Assembly: GCA_021739805.1 (NCBI GenBank)
Contig: JAIPBB010000023.1
Location: forward strand, 1-26,650
DNA: 26,650 bases
Source: Saprospiraceae bacterium
Lineage (GTDB): Bacteria; Bacteroidota; Bacteroidia; Bacteroidales; JAIPBB01
Direction: 5' to 3'
Part shown: positions 16,741 through 24,692 of the stretch, piece by piece
How the letters are laid out: each line of letters starts with the position of its first letter
How positions within the stretch are numbered: the stretch's first letter is position 1
Notes under the pieces: generated by a model
What the model was told of the DNA's origin: nothing
The model's input: only the letters and a program-made list of their open reading frames with translations
Database searches by the model: none
Translations under genes and position numbers: made by a program

Positions 16741-17965
16741 AATTTTTCCTTCGACGTAAGAATTTTTCAATAGAATTCAAAGAAACCAGGGTAATTATAA
16801 TCATAAGTAAAGGGAAAAGAATTATATGAGCAGCATAATTACTTTTAAGACTAACACTGACAGAACTGATAATCTTACCCCAGGTTCCATAATATTCATT
16901 GCTGGCACTAAAACCTAAATAGCTAAGAGTTGCTTCAATAAGGACGATACGTTTAGCCAGAAAGAACGTGGAAATCAATATTTGATCCCAGCAAAGCGGC
17001 AAAATTTCTGTAAAAATAATAGCGGAAGAAGATTTACCGATCATACGAGCTGATTTAATAAAATCAGCTTTTTTAATTTTGCAGACCTGATTATAGATGA
17101 GCTTTTCCATTTCAATCCACTGAACAACAGCAATAGCAATAATAATCTGAAGTAACTGGTGATTAAAAAGCACAGCGACAATGATGACCAGGTAGTAAAC
17201 CGGAATAGAATTGATGAAATTAACAAAAGCATCAAGGATATTTGCCAGCCTGTTCTCAAAGAATCCCCTATAAAAGGCAACGGGAATAGCTAAAAGAAGG
17301 GAAATAAGAAGAGAAAAGAAGATAATGCGAACGACATAGCGGGTTCCATAAATAATAAGCGACAGGATACTTTTGCCGTCAGGATCGTTACCGAGTAGGC
17401 TTTTACCTTTCAGAACGGAGGGTACTGAAGAAGAACCTTCCAGGTCAGCTTTAAATAGATTGCAGATATTACAGTTTTCTTTTGAGTCATATTCCAGAGT
17501 AAATATCTTCTCATTATTAAATGATATGAACCTTGGGGGTGAATTTGAATCAGCAAAAGGATCTTCGTACCCAAAAAGCATTAATCTTCTGTGTGATGAG
17601 GATTTTATGTTATAAAGTGAATCAGCAGACAAATAAAAAGGAATTTTTTTTATCTGATTATGCAAGATTGAGACAGTATATTCTGATTTCCAGAGAACAA
17701 GCTCACGAACTACATTATTGTATTCATCAAGGAGTTGATATTTAAGGGAATCAATCTGGATGGATTCACTTTCATTGTTATATTGATTATAAATAAAGAG
17801 ATCATTATAACCATTTGAAGGCGGATTAAAGGAAATCTGGCTATTATCAGAAGGTTCGGGAAACAAAAATGTAAAAAAAGTGAAAAAGATCAATAAAGCA
17901 AGCCAGGCTATAGCGAGATAATTATCCAATGCAGGTTTCTTGATTTTCTTTGTTTTTTTAGTCAT
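16733..17965 (-). CDS. Peptide ABC transporter permease (OppC/DppC-type) with large extracytoplasmic insertion
   Basis: A 410-residue inner-membrane permease, against a usual 280-310. TM1 spans about residues 17-35. The conserved LLGNDPDGKSIL-x-x-IIYGTR segment (normally LLGTDxxGRD...YGAR, soon after TM1) begins only at residue 190. About 150 residues are therefore inserted on the outer face, including a C-x-x-C pair (CNIC, 165-168). The rest is standard: five further hydrophobic segments and the EAA loop at about 300-323 (ADFIKSARMIGKSSSAIIF), which contacts the ATPase. The start overlaps the upstream permease stop by 8 bases (ATGACTAA). The insertion may form a docking or gating domain for the binding protein. 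That is inference. Confidence 0.9.
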   Translation of the reverse strand: MTKKTKKIKKPALDNYLAIAWLALLIFFTFFTFLFPEPSDNSQISFNPPSNGYNDLFIYNQYNNESESIQIDSLKYQLLDEYNNVVRELVLWKSEYTVSILHNQIKKIPFYLSADSLYNIKSSSHRRLMLFGYEDPFADSNSPPRFISFNNEKIFTLEYDSKENCNICNLFKADLEGSSSVPSVLKGKSLLGNDPDGKSILSLIIYGTRYVVRIIFFSLLISLLLAIPVAFYRGFFENRLANILDAFVNFINSIPVYYLVIIVAVLFNHQLLQIIIAIAVVQWIEMEKLIYNQVCKIKKADFIKSARMIGKSSSAIIFTEILPLCWDQILISTFFLAKRIVLIEATLSYLGFSASNEYYGTWGKIISSVSVSLKSNYAAHIILFPLLMIIITLVSLNSIEKFLRRRKNYA

Positions 17966-19529
17966 TTTTCTTTTTCCTTAATGGTGGTGAAAGTACAAGC
18001 ACTGCAGATTTTGCAATTAGATTAATAACGATAACGAGAAGATTGATGAAGAAGAAGAAACAGACAATAAAACCTGCTGCTCTTGCTGTGATCATATCCA
18101 CGGCAATATAACCAAGTGACGGGATACCAATCAATTTCTCAAAAATATAAATAGCTCCGAAAATTAGAGCGAATTTTCCGGAATTATATTCAATAATATC
18201 AGGAAGAACTTCTTTGAAAATAAGCTTATATCGGATAAACCTCTCTTTCAGTCCGTTCACTCTGAGAAATTTGACATAATCATTTTGTGAGATCTTTTTC
18301 ATTTTAGCTTCAAGAAGACGTGTTAAACCTGAAATATTACCATTGGCAAAAGCAATGCCAAGCGATGGGATCAACAGGGCTTTAAAAATATCGAAGAATC
18401 CTTTTTCAGAAATTGATATTTGAAGAAGCCTGTAAAATGAAATAAAAAGAAAGAGAGCAATGAGAAAATCCGGAATCGCAGAAAAGATATCATTGAAAGT
18501 CGAAATGATAAATTTTAAAATTCTGCTTTTAGTAAAAACAAGTATATCTGCCAATATAAAGGCAATGATTGAAATAAAAACAAGAACGAGAATGGTCCAG
18601 AAGAGGTTAATAATCCCGTTTTTCCAAAGCACTTCAGCAATCGACTCAACTTTAGAGTTAGAGATATCAGCTTTACCCAGATTACCTTTAAATACCTGCT
18701 TTAACCAGTAGAAAAAACTCGGAAGCAGCTTACTTGGACGATCAGGAAGATCAGGACACTGGTTTATCGAGACAAAAGCAGTACCTGGCTGATAAAGGTT
18801 GTTTCCGGTAATCTTCCATTCATCTTTATAAACATCATCAATCAAAGCTCGAGCAGAATCTGTAAAAGTAAGATAATAACGAAAATTTTGATCATCAGAA
18901 TAATTAAGCCAGTGTGAGACGGAATCCGGATAACTGACAAAATCCAGAAAGTTTTCCTTGATATTCAAATGAGCAGCTATAGAAACTGAATCTGCCAGGA
19001 AAAGAGGAGGGATATGTTTTTTAAGAGGAATTTTCGCATTAAATACAGAATAATCCGGAAGACTGGGATATCTTTTTAGTGAGAGAAAACAGGTATTTTG
19101 TGCGAGAAGATTTCTGCCGCTGAATTTACATAAATCCCCGGCAGCACGGGAATCTATTTTATCCAGAACTAAAAGTGAATCCACGATTTTTTCAGCTCTT
19201 TTCTGAGAGGTAATGAAATAGCGATAATGCCCTGATTTGAGAGAACTTCGCAGCCATGAAAGGGCAGCTTCATTAGAATCGAATAACTCTGAATAATGAA
19301 GAATATCAGGCAGTTGAAGTAAATCTTTATCTTGAGCAAGTTCTATTTTCTGCATATTGATGAAACCAGGGAATCTATTATCAGGGTAATCCCCATACTG
19401 CAAAGAAAGAAGATATTCATCCAGTTTTAAAGGCAACTGACTGTGAATTAATGAGAATACACCCAATTGCCCGAGAAAGAAAAATACTATTATAAGCAGC
19501 AGATAACGTATAAAGGAAAACTTTTTCAC
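17958..19529 (-). CDS. Peptide ABC transporter permease (OppB/DppB-type) with very large periplasmic insertion
   Basis: A 523-residue permease, against a usual 305-340. It starts at GTG 19529 behind GAGGAGGAAAT. TM1 is at about 8-28. The normal family sequence resumes at about 274 with YWLKQVFKGNLGKA, and the EAA loop is at 416-446 (NDYVKFLRVNGLKERF). Roughly 220 residues between TM1 and this point are extra and should face the periplasm. Two stretches within the insertion resemble each other. Residues about 91-158 run WL, YRYFITSQKRAEKIVDSL, FLSLKRYPSLPD. Residues about 207-263 run WL, FRYYLTFTDSARALIDDV, FVSINQCPDLPD. This suggests a duplicated roughly 100-residue module. The gene is 20 bases after the binding-protein gene. 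Confidence 0.9.
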   Translation of the reverse strand: MKKFSFIRYLLLIIVFFFLGQLGVFSLIHSQLPLKLDEYLLSLQYGDYPDNRFPGFINMQKIELAQDKDLLQLPDILHYSELFDSNEAALSWLRSSLKSGHYRYFITSQKRAEKIVDSLLVLDKIDSRAAGDLCKFSGRNLLAQNTCFLSLKRYPSLPDYSVFNAKIPLKKHIPPLFLADSVSIAAHLNIKENFLDFVSYPDSVSHWLNYSDDQNFRYYLTFTDSARALIDDVYKDEWKITGNNLYQPGTAFVSINQCPDLPDRPSKLLPSFFYWLKQVFKGNLGKADISNSKVESIAEVLWKNGIINLFWTILVLVFISIIAFILADILVFTKSRILKFIISTFNDIFSAIPDFLIALFLFISFYRLLQISISEKGFFDIFKALLIPSLGIAFANGNISGLTRLLEAKMKKISQNDYVKFLRVNGLKERFIRYKLIFKEVLPDIIEYNSGKFALIFGAIYIFEKLIGIPSLGYIAVDMITARAAGFIVCFFFFINLLVIVINLIAKSAVLVLSPPLRKKKND

Positions 19530-19549
19530 ATTTCCTCCTCAAAAATCGA

Positions 19550-21130
19550 TTACGGACGCCATTTTTGGATATGCTTGAATATAAGGTTGCTATCCAAGTT
19601 TTCGGGAGTAACGTTAAACTCACGTCCTGCAAAGACGGCAAATGGTTTCTGAAAGAGAAAGATAGCTGGCAGTTTTTTTGCCAGGAATTCATGCTGCAAA
19701 TGATAGATATCAACTTTTTTATCTCCGCCGGCTCTTCTTCCTTCATCGAGAAGAACATCGATATCAGGATCCGATAATCCGCAGATGTTAAAACCACCGG
19801 CTTTTATTTGATCTGAGTGAAAAATATTATATACACTTGGATCAGAACCGAAAGAAAATTCTACCAGAGCCAAGTCAAAATTGTGAGTTCCGAAAACCCT
19901 GTCAGTATATTCGTTATCATTTCTACCTTCCGTAATTATTTGGATGCCAAGTTCCTGCTTTATTTTTTCTTCAATATAACCGGCAATTTCTTGATCATCA
20001 GGTTTACTATTTAAATATACCAGAGTGAAGGGGCCGATTTTTTTCCCACTTTTTTCCAGGTGACCAGAGATTCTTTCGAAACCAAACTGCTCAATTTTAT
20101 CTTCAATTGATTCTCCTCTCAAAGAAGGAGATTGAACGGATTCATTATAAAAACGAGAATTTCCGGGAAAAGGTCCTGTGAGAACAGTAGCTGCGTTGCC
20201 TAGAAAATTATTATTGATATCATTTTTTGAGATAACATAGCTGAAAAGTAATCTTAAACATGTATCCTTTAATGCTTCTTTTCGTAGATTAAATCCCATC
20301 ATTTGAAAGGAGTCCAGTGTTTTATTTACTCTATATCCCCAGTTATCCATATTATCCCAGTTTGACCAAACTCGAACGGGCAGATCCATAACAAAATTGT
20401 AAGAGCCATTTTTGACAGCAGTATCAATAGTGGCGAAATTATCGGAAGATCTCCATTGAAATATACCATAAAGTTTATCACTAACCTCAGGATCAAAATA
20501 CCTGGTATTTTTCTGCAATACACATTTATTATATTCTACCGATAGAGAAGTAAATTTACCATTTGTTACAGGTTTATCCACAAAGAAATCATTATCGGGC
20601 ATCAGTCTATAGGGATTATCATTTTCAGAGTGATAAAGTTCATGCCTGGGAAGCAGGTAGAAAGTAAGAGCTCCGGCATTATCTTCGGAATTATAATTGA
20701 AAAATACATCCATCTGATAATCGCTTTTAATATCCATGTCGTCAATCAGGCTGATTTTTTCCTTAGCTGTATTAACATTTGAGTTTTGTATTACTTTCCA
20801 GGTGAATTTTACGTCATCAGTATTAACAGGGGAACCATCCTGCCAGAAAATATCATCTCTAAGATTGAGATGTAAAACACTCTGTCCCGTATTGATAAAT
20901 TCACTTTTGGGAGCTTCTGTCAAAATAACCGGAACAATCTTCCCATCTTCATTAGTGGTCAGCAACTTCAAATATAGGAGATCAAGCATAATTGATGACG
21001 TTCTATCTTCCTCGCCATAAACAGGTCCCCAGCTTGCAACTTCACTTGTACCGGTTATATTATATTGCTGACCTATTAGTGCCGCAAAACCAAGTAATAT
21101 CAAAATGATCATATTTGTTTTAATATTCAT
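19550..21130 (-). CDS. Peptide ABC transporter substrate-binding protein (SBP family 5), operon copy
   Basis: A 526-residue periplasmic binding protein for peptides, at the head of the transporter gene set. The start is ATG 21130 behind AAAGGAGG. The signal peptide covers about residues 1-20 (ending near LIGQ) and has no lipobox. The family-5 core phrase LRDDIFWQDGSPVNTDDV is at about 95-112, and late conserved stretches FSFGSDPSVYNIFHSD and FNICGLSDPDIDVLLDEG line up with the orphan copy at 5439-7028. Peptide specificity cannot be read from the sequence. It sits 17 bases after a small exported-protein gene and 20 bases before the OppB-like permease. Confidence 0.93.
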   Translation of the reverse strand: MNIKTNMIILILLGFAALIGQQYNITGTSEVASWGPVYGEEDRTSSIMLDLLYLKLLTTNEDGKIVPVILTEAPKSEFINTGQSVLHLNLRDDIFWQDGSPVNTDDVKFTWKVIQNSNVNTAKEKISLIDDMDIKSDYQMDVFFNYNSEDNAGALTFYLLPRHELYHSENDNPYRLMPDNDFFVDKPVTNGKFTSLSVEYNKCVLQKNTRYFDPEVSDKLYGIFQWRSSDNFATIDTAVKNGSYNFVMDLPVRVWSNWDNMDNWGYRVNKTLDSFQMMGFNLRKEALKDTCLRLLFSYVISKNDINNNFLGNAATVLTGPFPGNSRFYNESVQSPSLRGESIEDKIEQFGFERISGHLEKSGKKIGPFTLVYLNSKPDDQEIAGYIEEKIKQELGIQIITEGRNDNEYTDRVFGTHNFDLALVEFSFGSDPSVYNIFHSDQIKAGGFNICGLSDPDIDVLLDEGRRAGGDKKVDIYHLQHEFLAKKLPAIFLFQKPFAVFAGREFNVTPENLDSNLIFKHIQKWRP

Positions 21131-21147
21131 ATTTTCCTCCTTTAAAT

Positions 21148-21933
21148 TTAATCCAGAAATTCAGGCAGTAGATGTTTGGCCAGAATTATATAATCAAATT
21201 TACTCTTGAAATTCTGATTATCGAAAAAGGGATTATTCTGGATAGCCAGACCCATTTTATAGCTGAAATCATTCATCAGTTCCACATTGGGCTGTATACA
21301 TATCATATCACAAATAAAAACCATGATCTTTTCCAGGCTTTCAATATGATCATCCCATCCTGAGAAATTGGAGATTTTATTATCAAATATGGGGTAAAGT
21401 TCATAAAGATAATGCGCATAATCATTGCTAAGCAGAAGATATTTTTCTGATATATACTCAGGAAGTTGTATTTCAAGATTGACCAGGATATAGTATGTGA
21501 TAAAAAAAGCATAGTTTTCAGAATCAAGTTGTTCGATATTCATATCAAGGAAATCGTCGGCCGGTTTATGCCAGCGACTGTGTTCATAGTTTCTGATCAT
21601 ATCTTTATCATCATCAGACAAAGAATCGACAAAATTTTTAAGGGCCAGCCTGGCTGAAGTAAAATCGGCCTTCATAAATTCGTAAGCCTTACCTATATGT
21701 TCAAGAGCATCTTTCATAGTAGAAGAATTTCGGTCTTTATCAAATCTGAGAGCGCATTGAGCATAGTTATAATAGAAATTTTGAAGATTGGACTGAGGTT
21801 GCCAATTTTGCAGTAATGTATATGCATCTATTCGATCACCTTTGGTAAGTAGAGATGATATTTTATCCATTTCAACATCAGCTATGATAAAACCTGCAAA
21901 CAGTGTGATAATCAAAATAATCCGTAATTTCAT
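21148..21933 (-). CDS. Small exported protein of unknown function
   Basis: A 261-residue protein starting at ATG 21933 behind AAGGAG. Residues 1-18 form a signal peptide (MKLRIILIITLFAGFIIA). The mature part is helical and acidic, with a segment (LLTKGDRIDAYTLLQNWQ, YYNYAQCALRFD) that reads like one or two TPR-like helical hairpins. No family is recognised. It lies 9 bases after the beta-propeller gene and 17 bases before the peptide-binding gene, so it belongs to the transporter operon and is likely periplasmic. Confidence 0.75.
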   Translation of the reverse strand: MKLRIILIITLFAGFIIADVEMDKISSLLTKGDRIDAYTLLQNWQPQSNLQNFYYNYAQCALRFDKDRNSSTMKDALEHIGKAYEFMKADFTSARLALKNFVDSLSDDDKDMIRNYEHSRWHKPADDFLDMNIEQLDSENYAFFITYYILVNLEIQLPEYISEKYLLLSNDYAHYLYELYPIFDNKISNFSGWDDHIESLEKIMVFICDMICIQPNVELMNDFSYKMGLAIQNNPFFDNQNFKSKFDYIILAKHLLPEFLD

Positions 21934-21942
21934 ATAATCTCC

Positions 21943-24681
21943 TTATTGTTTAAGAAAAACATCCAGTAAATTGTTAAAATAATTAAAGGAGAACATAATG
22001 CCATAACTAACAGCTTTTCCGGTATGTTCTCTTTCGTCGATACGAGCCATAAGAATATGCTGTTGAGAAACGGCATAATTATAATCATCATAGGCGTCAT
22101 CTGCTGCTGATTTATTAATATAGAACTGCCAGCCAGAATAAGCAGTTAATCCTATATAAGCAAGAGATTTCACATACTGTTTTCTTTTAAACTGCTGCAG
22201 ACCGGGAATAAAAGCAGGTAATTTTTTTATAAAAGACCCGCTACGATTAGAAAACCGATTATAGACATAGCGATTTTTGTATTCTTCAACGAAAACAGAA
22301 TAGGTTTTATCATCTTTGAATTCAGCAGAGAATTTTACTTCATATTTACCTTCCGGTAGGTCACTGATTGTAAAATAGGTATCAGGGTCCATAATGAAAT
22401 TACTTCTTCCGACGTAAGTCCAACCGGAATTGTCATATTTTTTATACCGAATTTCAGTATAAGGTTCATAGCAGTTAATCTTAATCTGTCCATAGCCAGC
22501 ATTTTTTATATTTTTCATAGGTTCGATAGAGTCAGCGGAATGAACAGTTTTCTGATTAATGAAATTCTCCCTGTGTTTTGTTATATCATTTTTATCCGGT
22601 TTCTTTTGGATATAGCTGGCATCAATAAGAGCGATAAGCCCCATGGCTCCTATATTTTCCACTTGGGCATTATCAAATTGGATGTACATTGCCGTATTTG
22701 ACCTTTCTTCAAACAGTTTTTGATCTCTGGTAGAAATATTCTTATATTCGTCATAATGGATTCCTTCTAAAAATGAACCTGCACCATAAGTTAGCCCGGC
22801 AGCCAGAATAGTGAGAAAGTGATAGTTTCTGTACCTGATCCTTTTCTGAAAATGCTGCCCTACTATAGGAAATCTAAGGGCAAAGTCAGGATCTGGTTTT
22901 AAATCTGTCCGGATATCTGTAGCCAGCCCGCCCATAATCGAAGAGGTCTGATCAATTTTATTAAAACGCAACTGCAGATTACCACTTGGTACATCAGTTT
23001 TTTCCAGAAAAGCAGAAGCAAGTTTAATATCTGGTTGAAAAGCGATCATTTTCCAATTGTAAATATCATCTCTATTTTTGAAAGCTAACTGGATATTTTT
23101 CCCTACTTTAAAGCGACAAACCCCTTGAGGTTTATCGCGCAATTTTTTGTAGTTAAGTTTATAAGTGATCCCGGAATTAAGAAAAACGAGATGGCGTCCT
23201 CCTGAATCTACAGATATCAGGTTATTAAAGTTATAATCGGAATCATTAATAAAATCCTTAGGATGAAGATCAGGTTTCATATTATCGTTAAAACTGAGTT
23301 TCTTTATCGAAGAATTCTGATCATCACAGATATAGAACACGGCTTTACCGGAACCGTCCCAGGCAGGCTTAGTATTAAAACCTGTTTTAGCGAGTTTCTG
23401 GTCTGAAATTATTGAATTATAGGTTCGGTCAGCAAAAGAATAAAGATAAACTTCATTTTTGCTTGAGAAAATCAAGTAATCACCCTGGGGTGACCATTCT
23501 AGAAATGAAAACTGCTTATTATCTTCTTTAATCGTATCGAGTTTTTTACCGGAATCCAGATCAAAGATGTAGATAGTATTGCCATTTTGTTTATTTTCTT
23601 CAGTAAGAGCCAGTTTATTCCCATCTGCTGAAATTGCGAGCTCATAAATGTTATTTCCAGAAAGATAGAATTCCTTTCTTCTGTTTTTATCCATGAAGCC
23701 GGGAGCAGGATTTTCAGCATCAATTTCATCGAGGTCTCTAACCAGCCACACGTATTTGGGATCATCTTCTTTTTTATCCATATAGCCAGGTTTGCTGACG
23801 TAAACCAGCCGATCATGGGCAGGAGAGTGGCATAGAGCGTAAATCCACTGTTTTTTGTCTGTATTGTTAATCGTAAGTTCTTTATTGTTAGTTTCGCTAA
23901 AAACACCTTTACCATCAACCAGAAGACGTCGGATCGAGTAATCATTATTTTTCCGATTGCAATAATAGAGATATTCTCCTCTATTTGACCAGACGGGTGC
24001 GGAAACATAGTCTTCCGTATCATCGCTCAGGAAATCCAGATCATCAACAGATTCTTCTTTTTCTATTTTAGTAACTCTATGTCTGGTTCCACTTTCCAGA
24101 TTTTGAATGAAGATATTGATATCATCATCCTTGGCAGAGAGGTAAGCAATAAGAGGATCACTAGGTGAAAGAGCAAGGAAATATTCTTTATTTGGATCAT
24201 CAGTTTCAGGTAATGCCTTTATTTGAGAAGCAATGTCTGAGGGATCATAACCTGATAAAATATTAAATACCCAGATATTGCTTTCTACTCCCTGATCACC
24301 CAGATAAGAAAGCATAAAACTGTTTTTACCGGGATTGAGCCATTGGCTGATATCAATAACTACAACATTATCAGTTGGTTGACGTGAATGCAGATAGGGA
24401 AATGCGCTAAAACTGCTGTAATGATTACTGTTTATTTCAAATGATATCTTAGAAGTCTGAAAACTTCGATCAAAGCCGATCATTACAAATAAATTTCCTT
24501 CATTTATTTCAGGTAATTTATTGCCGTCCTCTACTGGTATATACTGATCAAAATCCGACACATCTAACTCAGTTACTGATTTTTCTGATGTCTGGGTATA
24601 ATACAATTTATTAGAGATTACTTGTGCTGTCCCCAGCAGGGGGACAAGCAAAAGTATCAGTATTATTATTTGTTTGCACAT
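21943..24681 (-). CDS. Exported beta-propeller / PEGA / DUF5683-like envelope protein
   Basis: A 912-residue protein starting at ATG 24681 behind AAAGGAGG. Residues 1-19 are a signal peptide. An N-terminal beta domain (about 30-165) precedes a TolB/WD40-like propeller (about 170-540) with repeated 'S..G..L.Y.S....Y.' blades, for example VWSNRGEYLYYCNRK and EWSPQGDYLIFSSKN. A linker region follows. A PEGA-like module is at about 740-810 (YFTISDLPEGKYEVKFSAEF), and a C-terminal part (IPGLQQFKRKQYVKSLAYIG...) resembles DUF5683 proteins, with short hydrophobic helices. This architecture suggests an envelope-anchored sensor or scaffold. It starts 11 bases after the stop of the repeat protein upstream and precedes the peptide-transport genes, so it is probably co-expressed with them. 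The exact function is unknown. Confidence 0.75.
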   Translation of the reverse strand: MCKQIIILILLLVPLLGTAQVISNKLYYTQTSEKSVTELDVSDFDQYIPVEDGNKLPEINEGNLFVMIGFDRSFQTSKISFEINSNHYSSFSAFPYLHSRQPTDNVVVIDISQWLNPGKNSFMLSYLGDQGVESNIWVFNILSGYDPSDIASQIKALPETDDPNKEYFLALSPSDPLIAYLSAKDDDINIFIQNLESGTRHRVTKIEKEESVDDLDFLSDDTEDYVSAPVWSNRGEYLYYCNRKNNDYSIRRLLVDGKGVFSETNNKELTINNTDKKQWIYALCHSPAHDRLVYVSKPGYMDKKEDDPKYVWLVRDLDEIDAENPAPGFMDKNRRKEFYLSGNNIYELAISADGNKLALTEENKQNGNTIYIFDLDSGKKLDTIKEDNKQFSFLEWSPQGDYLIFSSKNEVYLYSFADRTYNSIISDQKLAKTGFNTKPAWDGSGKAVFYICDDQNSSIKKLSFNDNMKPDLHPKDFINDSDYNFNNLISVDSGGRHLVFLNSGITYKLNYKKLRDKPQGVCRFKVGKNIQLAFKNRDDIYNWKMIAFQPDIKLASAFLEKTDVPSGNLQLRFNKIDQTSSIMGGLATDIRTDLKPDPDFALRFPIVGQHFQKRIRYRNYHFLTILAAGLTYGAGSFLEGIHYDEYKNISTRDQKLFEERSNTAMYIQFDNAQVENIGAMGLIALIDASYIQKKPDKNDITKHRENFINQKTVHSADSIEPMKNIKNAGYGQIKINCYEPYTEIRYKKYDNSGWTYVGRSNFIMDPDTYFTISDLPEGKYEVKFSAEFKDDKTYSVFVEEYKNRYVYNRFSNRSGSFIKKLPAFIPGLQQFKRKQYVKSLAYIGLTAYSGWQFYINKSAADDAYDDYNYAVSQQHILMARIDEREHTGKAVSYGIMFSFNYFNNLLDVFLKQ

Positions 24682-24692
24682 AATTACCTCCT

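Noticed and set aside
23499..24023. A 174-codon open frame overlapping the propeller gene on the same strand
   Set aside because: It lies wholly inside the well-supported 912-residue gene in another frame, and its product has no protein-family character.
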